Assembly (NCBI GenBank): GCA_030549905.1
Contig: JAUQQK010000001.1
Location: 1-64,000 of the forward strand
Direction: 5' to 3'
Source: Aquificota bacterium
Lineage (GTDB): Bacteria; Aquificota; Aquificia; Aquificales; Aquificaceae
Length of the DNA stretch: 64,000 bases
How positions within the stretch are numbered: the stretch's first letter is position 1; every line of letters begins with the position of its first letter. This document shows, one piece after another, positions 36,154 through 45,319 of this stretch. The notes beneath the pieces were generated by a model, which was given only the letters and a program-made list of their open reading frames with translations, was not told where the DNA came from and ran no database searches. A program made the position numbers and the translations under genes.

Positions 36154-38411
36154 TCTCTCCTTAGATACACGAGGGAGGTGCCCGAGCCTCCCTCCTTTGG
36201 ATAGCCTTCCCGGTGGAATACCACCAGGCTTGAAGAGGACAGAAAGTCCTGAACTGCCCTTTTCAGAACGCCATGACCGTGTATAACTTTAACGCTTTTT
36301 AGGCCCATACTGTGGGCTTCCTGAAGGAAGAGCTCTAACTTGGTAAGGGCTTCCTCTACCGTGAGGCCTGTCAGGTTTATCTCCGAGACAGAGCCCTTCC
36401 TTAGGTCAAAAAGCTTTTCCACACCTCTTTCCTCAAGGACAATGGGCTGTTGCGTTTTCTTTAACTCCTCTTTCCTTACCCATGCGGACACGCTACCGAA
36501 CTGCACTTTTACCCTGTCCTCTTTTACCTCAAGCACCTTACCCTTAGAGCCAAGCAGTTCCACCCAGTCGCCCTCTCTTATATCCTCCACCACCTCTTCT
36601 AACACATCCCTAAAACGCTCTCTGAAAAGCTCCCTGAGCCTCTGCCTATCCTTTACACTTCTTAGACTTTTTTCCGCCTCAGCCATAAACTCCTCAAACC
36701 TATCCCTTATCTCCTCAACCGCCCTTCTTATCTCTTCCCTCTTTTCCCTTTCCAGATGTGCCTTTAGCCTTTCCTGCTCTAAAACTAAATTCTCAAGCCT
36801 TTCCTTCTCTTCCTTAAGCTCTCTGAGCTTTTCCTCATACTCTCTTATGTAGCTCTCAAGGCTCTCTCTGGCTGAGAAATACTCCTTAAAGCCTGCAGGA
36901 AGGTATTGCTTAGCCCTTTCTATAACCTCCTGGGGAAGTCCATACCGCTGGGCTACAACAAGAGCCATGCTTTCCCCTACTGAGTTATACAGTATCCTGT
37001 ATAGTGGGCTAAGACTTTCCCTATCAAATAGCACGCTGGCGGGCGCATAATACTCAGAGCTTAAGGTGTATAGCTTTATGGGTGTGTGGTGGGTGGTGGC
37101 AAAAACAAAAGCCTTTCTGTTTTTCAGCTCCTCCAAGAGGGCTATACCAAGGGCTGAGCCTTCCACTGGGTCTGTGCCCGCACCAAGCTCATCAAGCAAA
37201 ACAAGGCTTTTATCATCCACATGGGGTAAAAAGTCCGCCATGTTGGATATGTGCGAAGAAAAGGTGGACAGGCTCTGTTCTATACTCTGCTCGTCCCCTA
37301 TATCAACAAAAATGTTTTTAAATACCGGAAGCACGCCTTCTTCTATAGGTATGGGTATGCCCGACTGAAACATAAGGGCGCAGAGCCCAAGGGTTTTTAG
37401 AGCTACCGTTTTACCGCCCGTGTTTGGACCCGTTAGAACAAGTCCCTTTTTATCCTTCAGTATAATATCTACAGGCACCACATCTTCCTTTAAAAAGAGG
37501 AGCAGGGGATGTTTCACGCCCTTTAGCTCTATGTGACTGCCTATGGCGGGGAATTTTCCATCATACTGTTTAGAAAAGTAGCATACCGCATAGAGGTAGT
37601 CAATCTTTACAAGCGTTCTAAAGGCTTCTAAGAGCCTTCCTGCCTGCTCGCCTATTAAGCTTGCAAGCCTGCGCAAAATTCTCTTTACTTCCTCTTCCTC
37701 TTCATCTCTTAGCCTTGTGAGCTTATTGTTAAGTTCTATAACGCTCTGCGGTTCCACATAGGTGGTAAAGCCAGAAGAAGATGTGCCATGAACCACGCCT
37801 ATGATTTTTTTAACTTCGCTCGTTTTAACAGGCAGCACATACCTTCCGTTTTTGTATGCTACAAACTTATCAGAAAATACCCTATCCGCATCTGGTCTCG
37901 CAAAAACAGCCTCCAGCCTTTTAAGGATTTCCTTCTCCGTATCCCTTATACTCTGCCTTATATCCTTTAAATCCTCACTTGCAGAATCTTTTACAAAACC
38001 ACGAGGGTCTATTATGGATTCTATATAGTTCTCTAAGGAATTGAAAAGATACAGGCTTCTGGTAAGCCTTACAAGGCTTGCATAGTTATGGACTCTCTCT
38101 CCAAGGTATCTTCTTAACTCCTTTATAAGCTTCAAAACCTTAAGAAGGGCAAGAGCCTCTTCCACCGTTATCACATAGTCTTTTATTGATGTTTTCTTTA
38201 TAAGCTCCTCCACATCATCAAAGGGGTATATTTCAATACCATCAAAGAGGGACATAAAATCCTCTACAAGAAGCACCTCTTCTTTTAACTCCTCTTCGCC
38301 CATGGGTCTTACGCTGTCCACATACCTCTCCGTAGCTTTTGAATGCACATGAGTCTTTATTCTGTCAAGAATTTGAAAAAACTCGAGCCTTATAAGGTCC
38401 TTCTCCCGCAT
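36150..38411 (-). CDS. mutS2: MutS2, Smr-domain ATPase
   Basis: 753 residues. Lacks the MutS mismatch-binding domain; has a clamp/lever region, Walker A GPNTGGKTVALKTLG, signature SLSTFSSHISNM, Walker B LVLLDELGAGTDPVEGSAL, a coiled coil (about 515-590) and a C-terminal Smr nuclease domain with LTGLTVEEALTKLELFL and HGHGVL. Recent work places MutS2 on collided ribosomes as well as in recombination control. Complete. Lies 12 bases after the cyclase gene on the same strand. Confidence 0.95.
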   Translation of the reverse strand: MREKDLIRLEFFQILDRIKTHVHSKATERYVDSVRPMGEEELKEEVLLVEDFMSLFDGIEIYPFDDVEELIKKTSIKDYVITVEEALALLKVLKLIKELRRYLGERVHNYASLVRLTRSLYLFNSLENYIESIIDPRGFVKDSASEDLKDIRQSIRDTEKEILKRLEAVFARPDADRVFSDKFVAYKNGRYVLPVKTSEVKKIIGVVHGTSSSGFTTYVEPQSVIELNNKLTRLRDEEEEEVKRILRRLASLIGEQAGRLLEAFRTLVKIDYLYAVCYFSKQYDGKFPAIGSHIELKGVKHPLLLFLKEDVVPVDIILKDKKGLVLTGPNTGGKTVALKTLGLCALMFQSGIPIPIEEGVLPVFKNIFVDIGDEQSIEQSLSTFSSHISNMADFLPHVDDKSLVLLDELGAGTDPVEGSALGIALLEELKNRKAFVFATTHHTPIKLYTLSSEYYAPASVLFDRESLSPLYRILYNSVGESMALVVAQRYGLPQEVIERAKQYLPAGFKEYFSARESLESYIREYEEKLRELKEEKERLENLVLEQERLKAHLEREKREEIRRAVEEIRDRFEEFMAEAEKSLRSVKDRQRLRELFRERFRDVLEEVVEDIREGDWVELLGSKGKVLEVKEDRVKVQFGSVSAWVRKEELKKTQQPIVLEERGVEKLFDLRKGSVSEINLTGLTVEEALTKLELFLQEAHSMGLKSVKVIHGHGVLKRAVQDFLSSSSLVVFHREGYPKEGGSGTSLVYLRRD

Positions 38412-38423
38412 AATTCTAAAATT

Positions 38424-40271
38424 TTAATATTCTTCCCTCTCCCAGAACTCAGGTCTGAACCTGACCACCCTGTTTCTTCCAAGTTCCTTAGCCTTATAGA
38501 GGGCAACATCTGCAAACTTTATACACTGCCATATCCTATCACTGTCTGTAGGAAATTCAGAAACACCTATACTGACCGTCTTTTTAAGGGTTATGCCAAA
38601 GGCTTCTATTAAATGCTCTTCCACCGCCCTCCTTATTTTCTCTGCCACTTCCTCGGATTTTCCGGGCTGAACGTCTACCAGCAGGACCATAAACTCCTCA
38701 CCACCGTATCTTATCACCAAATCAGATTCCCTTACGCTCTTGCTTATAACCCTTGCGGTTTCCTTTAGCACCAGGTCTCCCACATCATGTCCGTACTGGT
38801 CGTTCACCTGCTTGAAGTAATCCACATCTATCATAAGTATGCCAAGGGTTGTGCCTCTTCTCTTTATCTGAGCGGCGATTTTATCTATAGTTTCCTCCAA
38901 AAACCTCCTGTTATACAGACCTGTAAGCTGGTCTCTCAAAGACTGTTCTCTTAAAATGTCCATGTATGTTCTTGCCTCTAATACAGGAGAAGCCTCGTTT
39001 AAATAGCCCTTTATGTAAGGTATGACCAGCCTTATGAAGGGCTCCATTTCTGATTCATAAACCAGCTGAAGCACATTGCCCACTGAACCACCCACATAGA
39101 CGGGGATGCAGTAATAATTTAGCTTACCTGTGGTGCAGGCTTCTTCATCAAGGAAGTTGGGACATATGCAGGAGAAATCCTTAGAATCCACATCCATGCC
39201 CGTCCTCTTTGCTCTGCACTCGTTGGCATTTTCAAATATCACCTCCTTGCACCATCTATCCATGCCCTTTACATGTATAGGCTTGATTCCGTTTTTATGC
39301 TGGTCTATTTCGTAAAGGGAAAAGGCGTCAAGGCTCATATAGTTATCCAGTATGTCCACAAGCCTTTTGTATACATCCACCTTTCTGGCATCTTTTTCTA
39401 TTACCCTTTTGAACCTGTATATCTTCAAAAGTTCATCCACTATTTTGGCGGTATCGCTTAGCACATTGCCCGTCTTTAAAACCCCGTATCCTATCATAGC
39501 CCTTATGTTTTCCTCTATATTCTTTAAGGTTGTTGACAGCATGCTGAAGGTATCCTCAAAGGCTTTTTTAAGAAGACTACCTTCGTAGCCTGGGTCCGTT
39601 TGTATATGTATTGAAAAATTCCCATCTTTAGCGGATTTCATAGCTTCTACCAGCTCCCCTAAAAAGGAGGAAATGGGGCTCAAATATCGTGATACGACCA
39701 GATAGGTAAGCAATAAAATAATAAGAAATATGGCAAGCATATACGCAAATACCTTTAAAAAGTAGCTCCTTATGGCTGTAAGGTCAAAACTAAGGGATAT
39801 GGCACCAAGAATTTCCCCTGGCTTTGCCTGATGACACTTAAGGCAGTTTATGCCCTTTACAGGCTCCGCCTTGTAAGGGATTACCACACGGTAAATCGCC
39901 TCCTCCGGGGACTCTTTTATAAACTCACGGAGCCTGCCTTCTTCAAGCACCTTCTTCTCTAACTCATCCCGAGGCAGTTCAAATTCCGTCTTGTAGCCTA
40001 ACTGCTTTACAACGGAAGGACCCCGCACGACCCTTATCTCTTTTACGCCCTTCATTTCCCTGACCCTGCTTAAAAACTCATCTCTTTTGTCTATTACCCC
40101 CATAATCATATAGGAGGTGAGCGTATCCCTGACAAGCTCTGCTATTGTCAAAGCTTCTTCTTTAGCACTGCTTATAGCACTGCTTCTAAAGACATACAGG
40201 AGTGCTGCACCTGTAAGGACAAAGGACAGCAGGAGTAAAAGTCCAATTCTTATGAGTATTGCCCTTTTCAT
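38424..40271 (-). CDS. membrane diguanylate cyclase with heme-c sensor and Cys-rich GAF-like domain
   Basis: 615 residues from the ATG at 40271, which has GAGGGGAC before it; an in-frame ATG five codons earlier is less well placed. Order: membrane helix (about 5-25); periplasmic domain (about 30-170) of the Tll0287/DUF3365 type with a CLKCH heme-c site near its end; second membrane helix; HAMP-like linker; a GAF-like domain with many cysteines (RWCKEV, ECRAK, FSCICP, EACTTG, YYCIPV); GGDEF domain with active RYGGEEF and, nine residues earlier, the RESD product-inhibition site. It should make cyclic di-GMP in response to a redox or gas signal. Downstream neighbours are unrelated. Confidence 0.82.
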   Translation of the reverse strand: MKRAILIRIGLLLLLSFVLTGAALLYVFRSSAISSAKEEALTIAELVRDTLTSYMIMGVIDKRDEFLSRVREMKGVKEIRVVRGPSVVKQLGYKTEFELPRDELEKKVLEEGRLREFIKESPEEAIYRVVIPYKAEPVKGINCLKCHQAKPGEILGAISLSFDLTAIRSYFLKVFAYMLAIFLIILLLTYLVVSRYLSPISSFLGELVEAMKSAKDGNFSIHIQTDPGYEGSLLKKAFEDTFSMLSTTLKNIEENIRAMIGYGVLKTGNVLSDTAKIVDELLKIYRFKRVIEKDARKVDVYKRLVDILDNYMSLDAFSLYEIDQHKNGIKPIHVKGMDRWCKEVIFENANECRAKRTGMDVDSKDFSCICPNFLDEEACTTGKLNYYCIPVYVGGSVGNVLQLVYESEMEPFIRLVIPYIKGYLNEASPVLEARTYMDILREQSLRDQLTGLYNRRFLEETIDKIAAQIKRRGTTLGILMIDVDYFKQVNDQYGHDVGDLVLKETARVISKSVRESDLVIRYGGEEFMVLLVDVQPGKSEEVAEKIRRAVEEHLIEAFGITLKKTVSIGVSEFPTDSDRIWQCIKFADVALYKAKELGRNRVVRFRPEFWEREEY

Positions 40272-40347
40272 AGTCCCCTCACCCATTGTGTATAAAAATT
40301 ATACTGACATAAGGTACTCATCTATGCATTCTATGAGACGTATCATA

Positions 40348-40375
40348 TTGCAAATAATTAGCATATGCATATAAT
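40348..40375 (+). promoter_or_regulatory. peroxiredoxin gene promoter
   Basis: TTGCAA (40348-40353), a 16-base spacer containing the palindrome GCATATGC, and TATAAT (40370-40375). The start of transcription would be near 40382, 28 bases before the ATG. The spacer and -10 form an imperfect AT-rich dyad (ATTAGCATATGCATATAAT), a plausible operator for a Fur/PerR-like repressor, but I have no direct evidence. Confidence 0.55.
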
Positions 40376-40409
40376 ATTTAATAGTAAAAAATTTGCAGGA
40401 GGTATAAGG

Positions 40410-41009
40410 ATGGAAGCGGTAAAGATAGGGCAGAAAGTGCCAGACTTTGAGATTGAGTATTATGACCCTAAGACCATAGCCTTTGGCAAGGTTTCCCTTG
40501 AGGAACTTTTGAGAGAAAGAAAGTGGGTGGTGCTATTCTTCTACCCGGCTGACTTTACCTTTGTATGCCCCACTGAGCTGGCAGATTTGGCGGAATATTA
40601 TGAGGAGCTTCAAAGGCTGGGTGTAGAAGTGATATCTGTTTCAACAGATACCAAATATACGCACCTTGCATGGCAAAGAAGCGAGAAGCTCCTTGAAAGG
40701 GTAAGATATCCCATGGGTGCTGACCCCACGGGCAGGGTTTCGAGGCTCTTTGGAGTGTATGATGAAAACACAGGGCTGGCTCTTAGAGGAACCTTTATAA
40801 TAAACCCTGACGGCGTGCTGGTAGGCTCCGAGATAAACTTCTACAATGTGGGAAGAAACGCAGAAGAACTTTTACGAAAGATGAAGGCAAACGCCTATCT
40901 TATGAGCCACCCAGATGAGGCATGCCCAGCCAGATGGAAAGAAGGTGAAAAAACCTTAAAGCCCTCTCAGGAGCTGGTGGGCAAAGTCTATGAAGCCCTC
41001 AAAGACTAA
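40410..41009 (+). CDS. peroxiredoxin, 2-Cys AhpC type
   Basis: 199 residues from the ATG at 40410 with AGGAGGT upstream; the frame is open 15 codons earlier. Peroxidatic Cys in FYPADFTFVCPTELADL, resolving Cys in the C-terminal EACPARWKEG. The conserved Arg is in the GTFIINPDG region. It reduces hydrogen peroxide and organic peroxides with electrons from a thioredoxin-type system, and the thioredoxin-reductase-like gene follows directly. A hairpin separates the two. Confidence 0.93.
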   Translation: MEAVKIGQKVPDFEIEYYDPKTIAFGKVSLEELLRERKWVVLFFYPADFTFVCPTELADLAEYYEELQRLGVEVISVSTDTKYTHLAWQRSEKLLERVRYPMGADPTGRVSRLFGVYDENTGLALRGTFIINPDGVLVGSEINFYNVGRNAEELLRKMKANAYLMSHPDEACPARWKEGEKTLKPSQELVGKVYEALKD

Positions 41010-41015
41010 CCGCAT

Positions 41016-41029
41016 GCCCCTCGCGGGGC
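41016..41029 (+). terminator. hairpin between peroxiredoxin and reductase genes
   Basis: GCCCC, loop TCGC, GGGGC, then TTATATTTATAT. The stem is short but all G-C; the following tract is AU-rich rather than a clean U-run, so it may attenuate rather than stop transcription. Confidence 0.4.
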
Positions 41030-41058
41030 TTATATTTATATAGCTGGAGGTTTAAAAG

Positions 41059-42030
41059 ATGGAGCTCACCCTGGATTTTAAAACGGATAAGGTCTACGAT
41101 GTGGTGATAATAGGTGCAGGTCCAGCTGGTTCTTCCGCCGCCATTTACACGGCAAGGGCAGGACTTTCTACCCTTGTGCTATACAGGGCAGAGGCGGACG
41201 GTGCTTTGGGCGTGACGCAGCAGATAGAAAACTACCCGGGTATAAGGGGTCCCATATCGGGCTACGAGCTTTTAAAGCTCATAAGGGAGCATGCCAAAGC
41301 CTTCGGTGCGGAGTTTGTAAGGGGTAAGGTGATAGCCACAGACCTTCTGGGGGAAATTAAGAAGGTCTATACAATAGACGGTAGGGAGTTTAAAGGCAGA
41401 GCTGTCATAATAGCCTCTGGAGCTATGGAAAGGACCAACAAGTATAAGGGTGAGGAGGAATTTCTGGGTAAGGGTGTTTCCTACTGCGGTGTATGCGATG
41501 CGGCCTTCTTCAAGAACAGACCAGTGGCGGTCATAGGCGAGGACGACTATGCCCTTGAAGAGACGGAGTTTATCGTACGCTTTGCCAGTAAGATATACCT
41601 TGTGGTGCCTTCCAGCAAGATAAAGGCTCCCCACGAGGTGGTTTCTGAAATACAGTTCAACCCAAAAGTGGAAATCTTGCTCCATCACAGGGTTCTGGAA
41701 ATAGTGGGCAGTTCTTTGGTGGAGGGTCTATGGGTGCAGAACATAGACACTAAGGAAAAGAAACTTCTTCAGGTGGACGGTGTTTTTATATTCCTCGGTG
41801 GCAACAAGCCCTCTGTGGATTTCCTCATGGGGCAGGTAGAAATGGATGGAGAACATTGTATAGTGGTGAACGAGGAAATGATGACCTCCGTGCCCGGCGT
41901 ATTTGCCTGCGGTGATGTGCTTTGCAACAACATAAAGCAGGCAGTGATAGCGGCTGCTGATGGTGTAAAGGCTGCACTTGCGGTGGATAAATACCTTAAC
42001 AAGAAGACAAAGATAACCGCCCAGTGGTAA
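41059..42030 (+). CDS. thioredoxin reductase-like FAD/NAD(P) disulfide oxidoreductase
   Basis: 323 residues. FAD motif VVIIGAGPAGSSAAIYTARA, redox-active pair in GVSYCGVCDAAFF (CGVC where TrxB has CATC), NAD(P) region PVAVIGEDDYALEE and the C-terminal GVFACGDVL with KQAVIAAADG. The NAD(P) motif reads GEDDYA rather than the GGGNSA of classical TrxB, so cofactor or electron donor may differ. It likely recycles thioredoxin for the peroxiredoxin upstream. Ribosome site TGGAGGT. Confidence 0.85.
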   Translation: MELTLDFKTDKVYDVVIIGAGPAGSSAAIYTARAGLSTLVLYRAEADGALGVTQQIENYPGIRGPISGYELLKLIREHAKAFGAEFVRGKVIATDLLGEIKKVYTIDGREFKGRAVIIASGAMERTNKYKGEEEFLGKGVSYCGVCDAAFFKNRPVAVIGEDDYALEETEFIVRFASKIYLVVPSSKIKAPHEVVSEIQFNPKVEILLHHRVLEIVGSSLVEGLWVQNIDTKEKKLLQVDGVFIFLGGNKPSVDFLMGQVEMDGEHCIVVNEEMMTSVPGVFACGDVLCNNIKQAVIAAADGVKAALAVDKYLNKKTKITAQW

Positions 42031-42053
42031 AGCTGTAATATACTATTTTTCAA

Positions 42054-42953
42054 ATGGTAAGCTTAGACCGTCTGAGAGAGCAGATACTATTCTATCTTGA
42101 CCCAGAGGTGGAAGAGGTTGAAGAAATAGGTAAATACATAGCGTCCGCAGGTGGTAAAAACATCAGACCTAGGCTTACCCTTGCCGTCTGTGAAGCTCTC
42201 GGTGGAGACCCTGAAAGGGCATTGCCCCTTGCCATAGGCATTGAGTATGTGCATATTGCCTCTTTGCTTCATGACGATGTGGTGGATGGTGCTGAAAGCA
42301 GGAGGGGCAAAAAATCCGCAAACCTTATTTACGGAAATCAGGCCTGCGTGCTTGCGGGTGATTACATGTATGCAAAAGCCCTCTGGCTGTATGCAAAATA
42401 CGGAAACCTTGAAAGCATACAGGTGCTCAGCGATGCGGTTATGAAGATGTCTCAGGGACAGCTTTTGGAACTTAAAAGCCTGGGTAAGTTTATAGATGAA
42501 GAGGACTATTTCAGAATAATAGATTATAAGACGGGTGCTTTGTTTGGTGCCTGCATGGCAGTGGGTGCCTTAATGGCGGAAAGAAAGGATTACTGGAATT
42601 TCTACAGAGTAGGCATAAAAGCCGGTAGAGCCTTCCAGCTTGTGGACGATGCTTTAGACTATGCCGGCACGGAGGAAAAACTGGGAAAGCCCGTAGGCTC
42701 TGACCTTGCGGAGGGTAAATGCACATATCCCCTAATAAGTGTAAAAGACCTGCTCGGTCATGAAGAAAAGGAGCTTTTTTACACAGAAAAAAGAAAGCTC
42801 TTAATGGAAAGGGTCCTGGAGCTGGGCGGTGTGGAAAAGACATTAAACAGAGCTAAGGAGGAGCTTAGTGAGGTTTTAGAGTTTATCAAAAGCTATGATA
42901 CCTCTGGTTTTCTGGAAGACTTTTTCAAAAGGCTTGTTTATAGAGAGCATTAA
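42054..42953 (+). CDS. trans-polyprenyl diphosphate synthase
   Basis: 299 residues. Both aspartate-rich motifs are intact: LLHDDVVDGAESRRG (DDxxD) and QLVDDALDYAG. GGKNIRPRLTL is the IPP-binding block. It builds the isoprenoid side chain, most likely of menaquinone (an IspB/HepPP-synthase role). Chain length cannot be read reliably; the residue before DDxxD is small, allowing long chains. Overlaps the convergent flagellar gene by 4 bases. Confidence 0.9.
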   Translation: MVSLDRLREQILFYLDPEVEEVEEIGKYIASAGGKNIRPRLTLAVCEALGGDPERALPLAIGIEYVHIASLLHDDVVDGAESRRGKKSANLIYGNQACVLAGDYMYAKALWLYAKYGNLESIQVLSDAVMKMSQGQLLELKSLGKFIDEEDYFRIIDYKTGALFGACMAVGALMAERKDYWNFYRVGIKAGRAFQLVDDALDYAGTEEKLGKPVGSDLAEGKCTYPLISVKDLLGHEEKELFYTEKRKLLMERVLELGGVEKTLNRAKEELSEVLEFIKSYDTSGFLEDFFKRLVYREH

Positions 42954-43192
42954 AACCTGTACCCCTCTTTAAAACGCTTCAGGTTTATAAGGCTTTCCGC
43001 CATACTGTTCCTGAGGGCTTCACCGCGGGATATCATATGTTCCAGTATCCTCATGCATTCTTGAGCCTCTTGAAGGTCAAGAGCCTTAAAATCTTCATCT
43101 TTTATGGAGCCTAAAAGCTCAAGCAGTCGGTCCAGGTCCCCCTGCTCAAGGCACAGCTCACACTGCAGGAGCAGTCGCTTGAGGTTTTCCAT
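42950..43192 (-). CDS. small flagellar operon protein, FliT-like by position
   Basis: 80 residues, all helical, with two heptad-like stretches (LLELLGSIKDEDFKALDLQE and CMRILEHMISRGEALRNSMA). No clear sequence match; its size, helical nature and place after fliD-fliS point to a FliT-like export chaperone for the cap protein. It overlaps fliS by 35 bases. Confidence 0.5.
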   Translation of the reverse strand: MENLKRLLLQCELCLEQGDLDRLLELLGSIKDEDFKALDLQEAQECMRILEHMISRGEALRNSMAESLINLKRFKEGYRF

Positions 43193-43568
43193 AGACCTTC
43201 TTCTCCACCTCTTCCCAGCTTTCCTTTAGCTCTGAAAGTATATTCACCATCTTACGCAGGGTTTGAGGCTCATCGCCTTCCACCGTTATCCTTATAAGAT
43301 CAGATATGAGGGCCTGGTATATCTCATGAAGGTTCTTTGCCACTTCACCGCCCTGCTCCATGTTGAGGGTAGCATCAAGGACAGTAAGTATTTCTGTAGC
43401 TCTGCCCATGCCCTCGTATTTCCTCTTTAAATCCTCAGGTTCCTGCTGTGGTTTTTCCATTATTTCCGCAGATTCTTCAAGGCATGCTATGGCTTTTTCA
43501 TAAAGCATTATCACCTGCCTTACGGGGTTTGCGGTCATCACCATATTTTCAAGATAGGCGTTCATCAT
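43158..43568 (-). CDS. fliS: flagellin export chaperone FliS
   Basis: 136 residues. Conserved start AYLENMVMTANPVRQVIMLY, then ATLNMEQGGEVAKNLHEIYQ, as in FliS. It binds the flagellin C-terminus in the cytoplasm to keep it unfolded before export. The start overlaps the fliD stop by 4 bases. Confidence 0.92.
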   Translation of the reverse strand: MMNAYLENMVMTANPVRQVIMLYEKAIACLEESAEIMEKPQQEPEDLKRKYEGMGRATEILTVLDATLNMEQGGEVAKNLHEIYQALISDLIRITVEGDEPQTLRKMVNILSELKESWEEVEKKVYGKPQATAPAV

Positions 43569-44884
43569 TTCTTACCTCCTTGCATATCTGATAAGCTTAC
43601 CACAAAGGCTTGAAGCCTTGCCATTACATCCTGAGCCTGGTTCATGAAGGCTTCTACTTTTGCATACTCAAGCCTTAGCCTTTCTTCTTCATTTACAAGC
43701 TGTTCCGACAGATACTGAGCCCTTGAATTGAGCTGGTCAAGCCTGCTCTGATAGTCGCTGGTAAAGTTTTGAAGGCTTACAGAGGTATTTGAAAGATAGG
43801 CTCCCACCGTATCCTTAAGGCTCTGTATTATCCCTTTTAGCTCTTCTGGGTTTGAGCTTGCCATGGCACTTATGGCTGACGGGTTTGTCTCTAAGGTGCC
43901 ATCTTCCTTTACATTAACAAGGTCATTGGCAAAAAGGTCATCTAACATCCTTGAAAGCTCTGTCTTTATACCCACCACCGTATAATCCCCCTGAAAGAGG
44001 GCGTCCTTTGCGGTAAGCTGGTTCACCTGAGATATTACCGCGTTATACTTTTTGACAAAGTCTTCAAAAAAGTTTGAAACCTTTGAATAGTCGTCGCTAA
44101 CAGAAACCACAGCATTTCCTGTCTTGTTGACCGTTATATTAAGACCTGTTATAAGGTTTTCAAAGGTGTTTGTTGGGCTTGTTAGCACGTTGGAGCCTAT
44201 CTGCACCCTTGCATTTGAGGCATTTTGAAGAGGGTTTGTAGTGTCAAGGCTCCAGGGAGAACCGTTTACGGTAAGACCGTTAATTGACATAACTGTAGAA
44301 CCAGAGGCAGTCTCCACCGTGGAAGCCCCTTCGTCCTTTTCCGAGAGCATAAGCTTATAACTCGTCCCATCATAGAAGATGCTCGCGGTAATTCTACTAC
44401 CCGCAGAATTATTAATTGCGTTTACAAGGTCTTGTAGTGTTCCGCCGCCTGCGGACACATTAAACTGTTCAATGCCTGCACCAGTGTTGTAGGCTATTTG
44501 GAAGTCTCCCCAGTTTAGAAGCTGGTTTAGGTCAGACACCCCCTGTACTGTTATTAAAACTTCCTTCTGTGCAAGGCTGTTAATGGTTATGTTCAAGGCT
44601 ATGTCGGGTGCTTGCTCATTTGCGGTGGCTGTAAGCACCGAGCTATCGGAAGAAGTAGCTTTTTTGCTTTTAAAAAGGCTTTCCACATCTAAGCTGTTAA
44701 AGAGGCTCGAAAAGTCCTGAACCGCCTGCTGAAGCTTTGAAAGGGCGTCCTGCTTTGCCTGAATCTGCTGAGCTTCTTGAGACAGCCTCTGAATTGGCAT
44801 GGACTTTAGCCTTACTATCTGGTCTATTATGGAGCCCCAGTCAAACTTGCCCGTTATGTTGTTAAAGTATATCTCGCCAGCCAT
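43565..44884 (-). CDS. fliD: flagellar filament cap protein FliD
   Basis: 439 residues. N-terminal domain with DWGSIIDQIVRLKSMPIQRL, middle variable domain with SLAQKEVLITVQG and a FliD_C region (GLNITVNKTGNAVVSVSDDY, YNAVISQVNQLTAKDALFQG) ending in coiled coil. It caps the growing filament and aids flagellin folding. Lies 3 bases after flaG. Confidence 0.92.
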   Translation of the reverse strand: MAGEIYFNNITGKFDWGSIIDQIVRLKSMPIQRLSQEAQQIQAKQDALSKLQQAVQDFSSLFNSLDVESLFKSKKATSSDSSVLTATANEQAPDIALNITINSLAQKEVLITVQGVSDLNQLLNWGDFQIAYNTGAGIEQFNVSAGGGTLQDLVNAINNSAGSRITASIFYDGTSYKLMLSEKDEGASTVETASGSTVMSINGLTVNGSPWSLDTTNPLQNASNARVQIGSNVLTSPTNTFENLITGLNITVNKTGNAVVSVSDDYSKVSNFFEDFVKKYNAVISQVNQLTAKDALFQGDYTVVGIKTELSRMLDDLFANDLVNVKEDGTLETNPSAISAMASSNPEELKGIIQSLKDTVGAYLSNTSVSLQNFTSDYQSRLDQLNSRAQYLSEQLVNEEERLRLEYAKVEAFMNQAQDVMARLQAFVVSLSDMQGGKK

Positions 44885-44887
44885 AAC

Positions 44888-45268
44888 TCAAGCCTCCTTT
44901 TGCAGAAGAATACCCAGAAGCTGGTCTATTTTTTTCATGAGCTCCAGAAGGTAGTCGGGTGGTATCTGACGTATGACCCTGTTTGTATCCCTTTCAATTA
45001 TCTTTGCCACAGGAATGTCAAGGTCTCTGTCTATGTCTATACGCAGGTATTTATTGAGCGTGTCAAACTTCCTCTTAATTTCTTCCATAAGTTTCTGTAG
45101 CTCTTCCGAGCTCAGTTCCCTTTTTTCCTGCATGGATTGTGTCTGCTCCTGAGCCTCCCTTTGAAACTTTTGAAGGGTGCCTTCCTGCACCTGTTTTTGA
45201 AGGACAACTTGCTGGTCTGGGTTCGCCACCGGCACATCTACCTTTATATCGTTTGAACTTATCCTCAT
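44888..45268 (-). CDS. flaG: FlaG family protein
   Basis: 126 residues. A charged, Gln-rich N-terminal part followed by the FlaG domain: LNKYLRIDIDRDLDIPVAKI, DTNRVIRQIPPDYLLELMKK. FlaG affects filament length in several bacteria. It lies directly after the flagellin terminator, preceded by AGGAGCAGGAG. Confidence 0.88.
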   Translation of the reverse strand: MRISSNDIKVDVPVANPDQQVVLQKQVQEGTLQKFQREAQEQTQSMQEKRELSSEELQKLMEEIKRKFDTLNKYLRIDIDRDLDIPVAKIIERDTNRVIRQIPPDYLLELMKKIDQLLGILLQKEA

Positions 45269-45290
45269 GGCTCCCTGCTCCTTTTAAAAA

Positions 45291-45309
45291 GGGGAGGCAA
45301 AGCCTCCCC
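45291..45309 (-). terminator. intrinsic terminator after flagellin
   Basis: GGGGAGGC, loop of three, GCCTCCCC: an 8-base perfect G-C stem, followed on the minus strand by TTTTT. It lies 10 bases past the flagellin stop and separates high-level flagellin transcription from flaG-fliD-fliS, which would depend on read-through. Confidence 0.85.
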
Positions 45310-45319
45310 TATAAATCTA

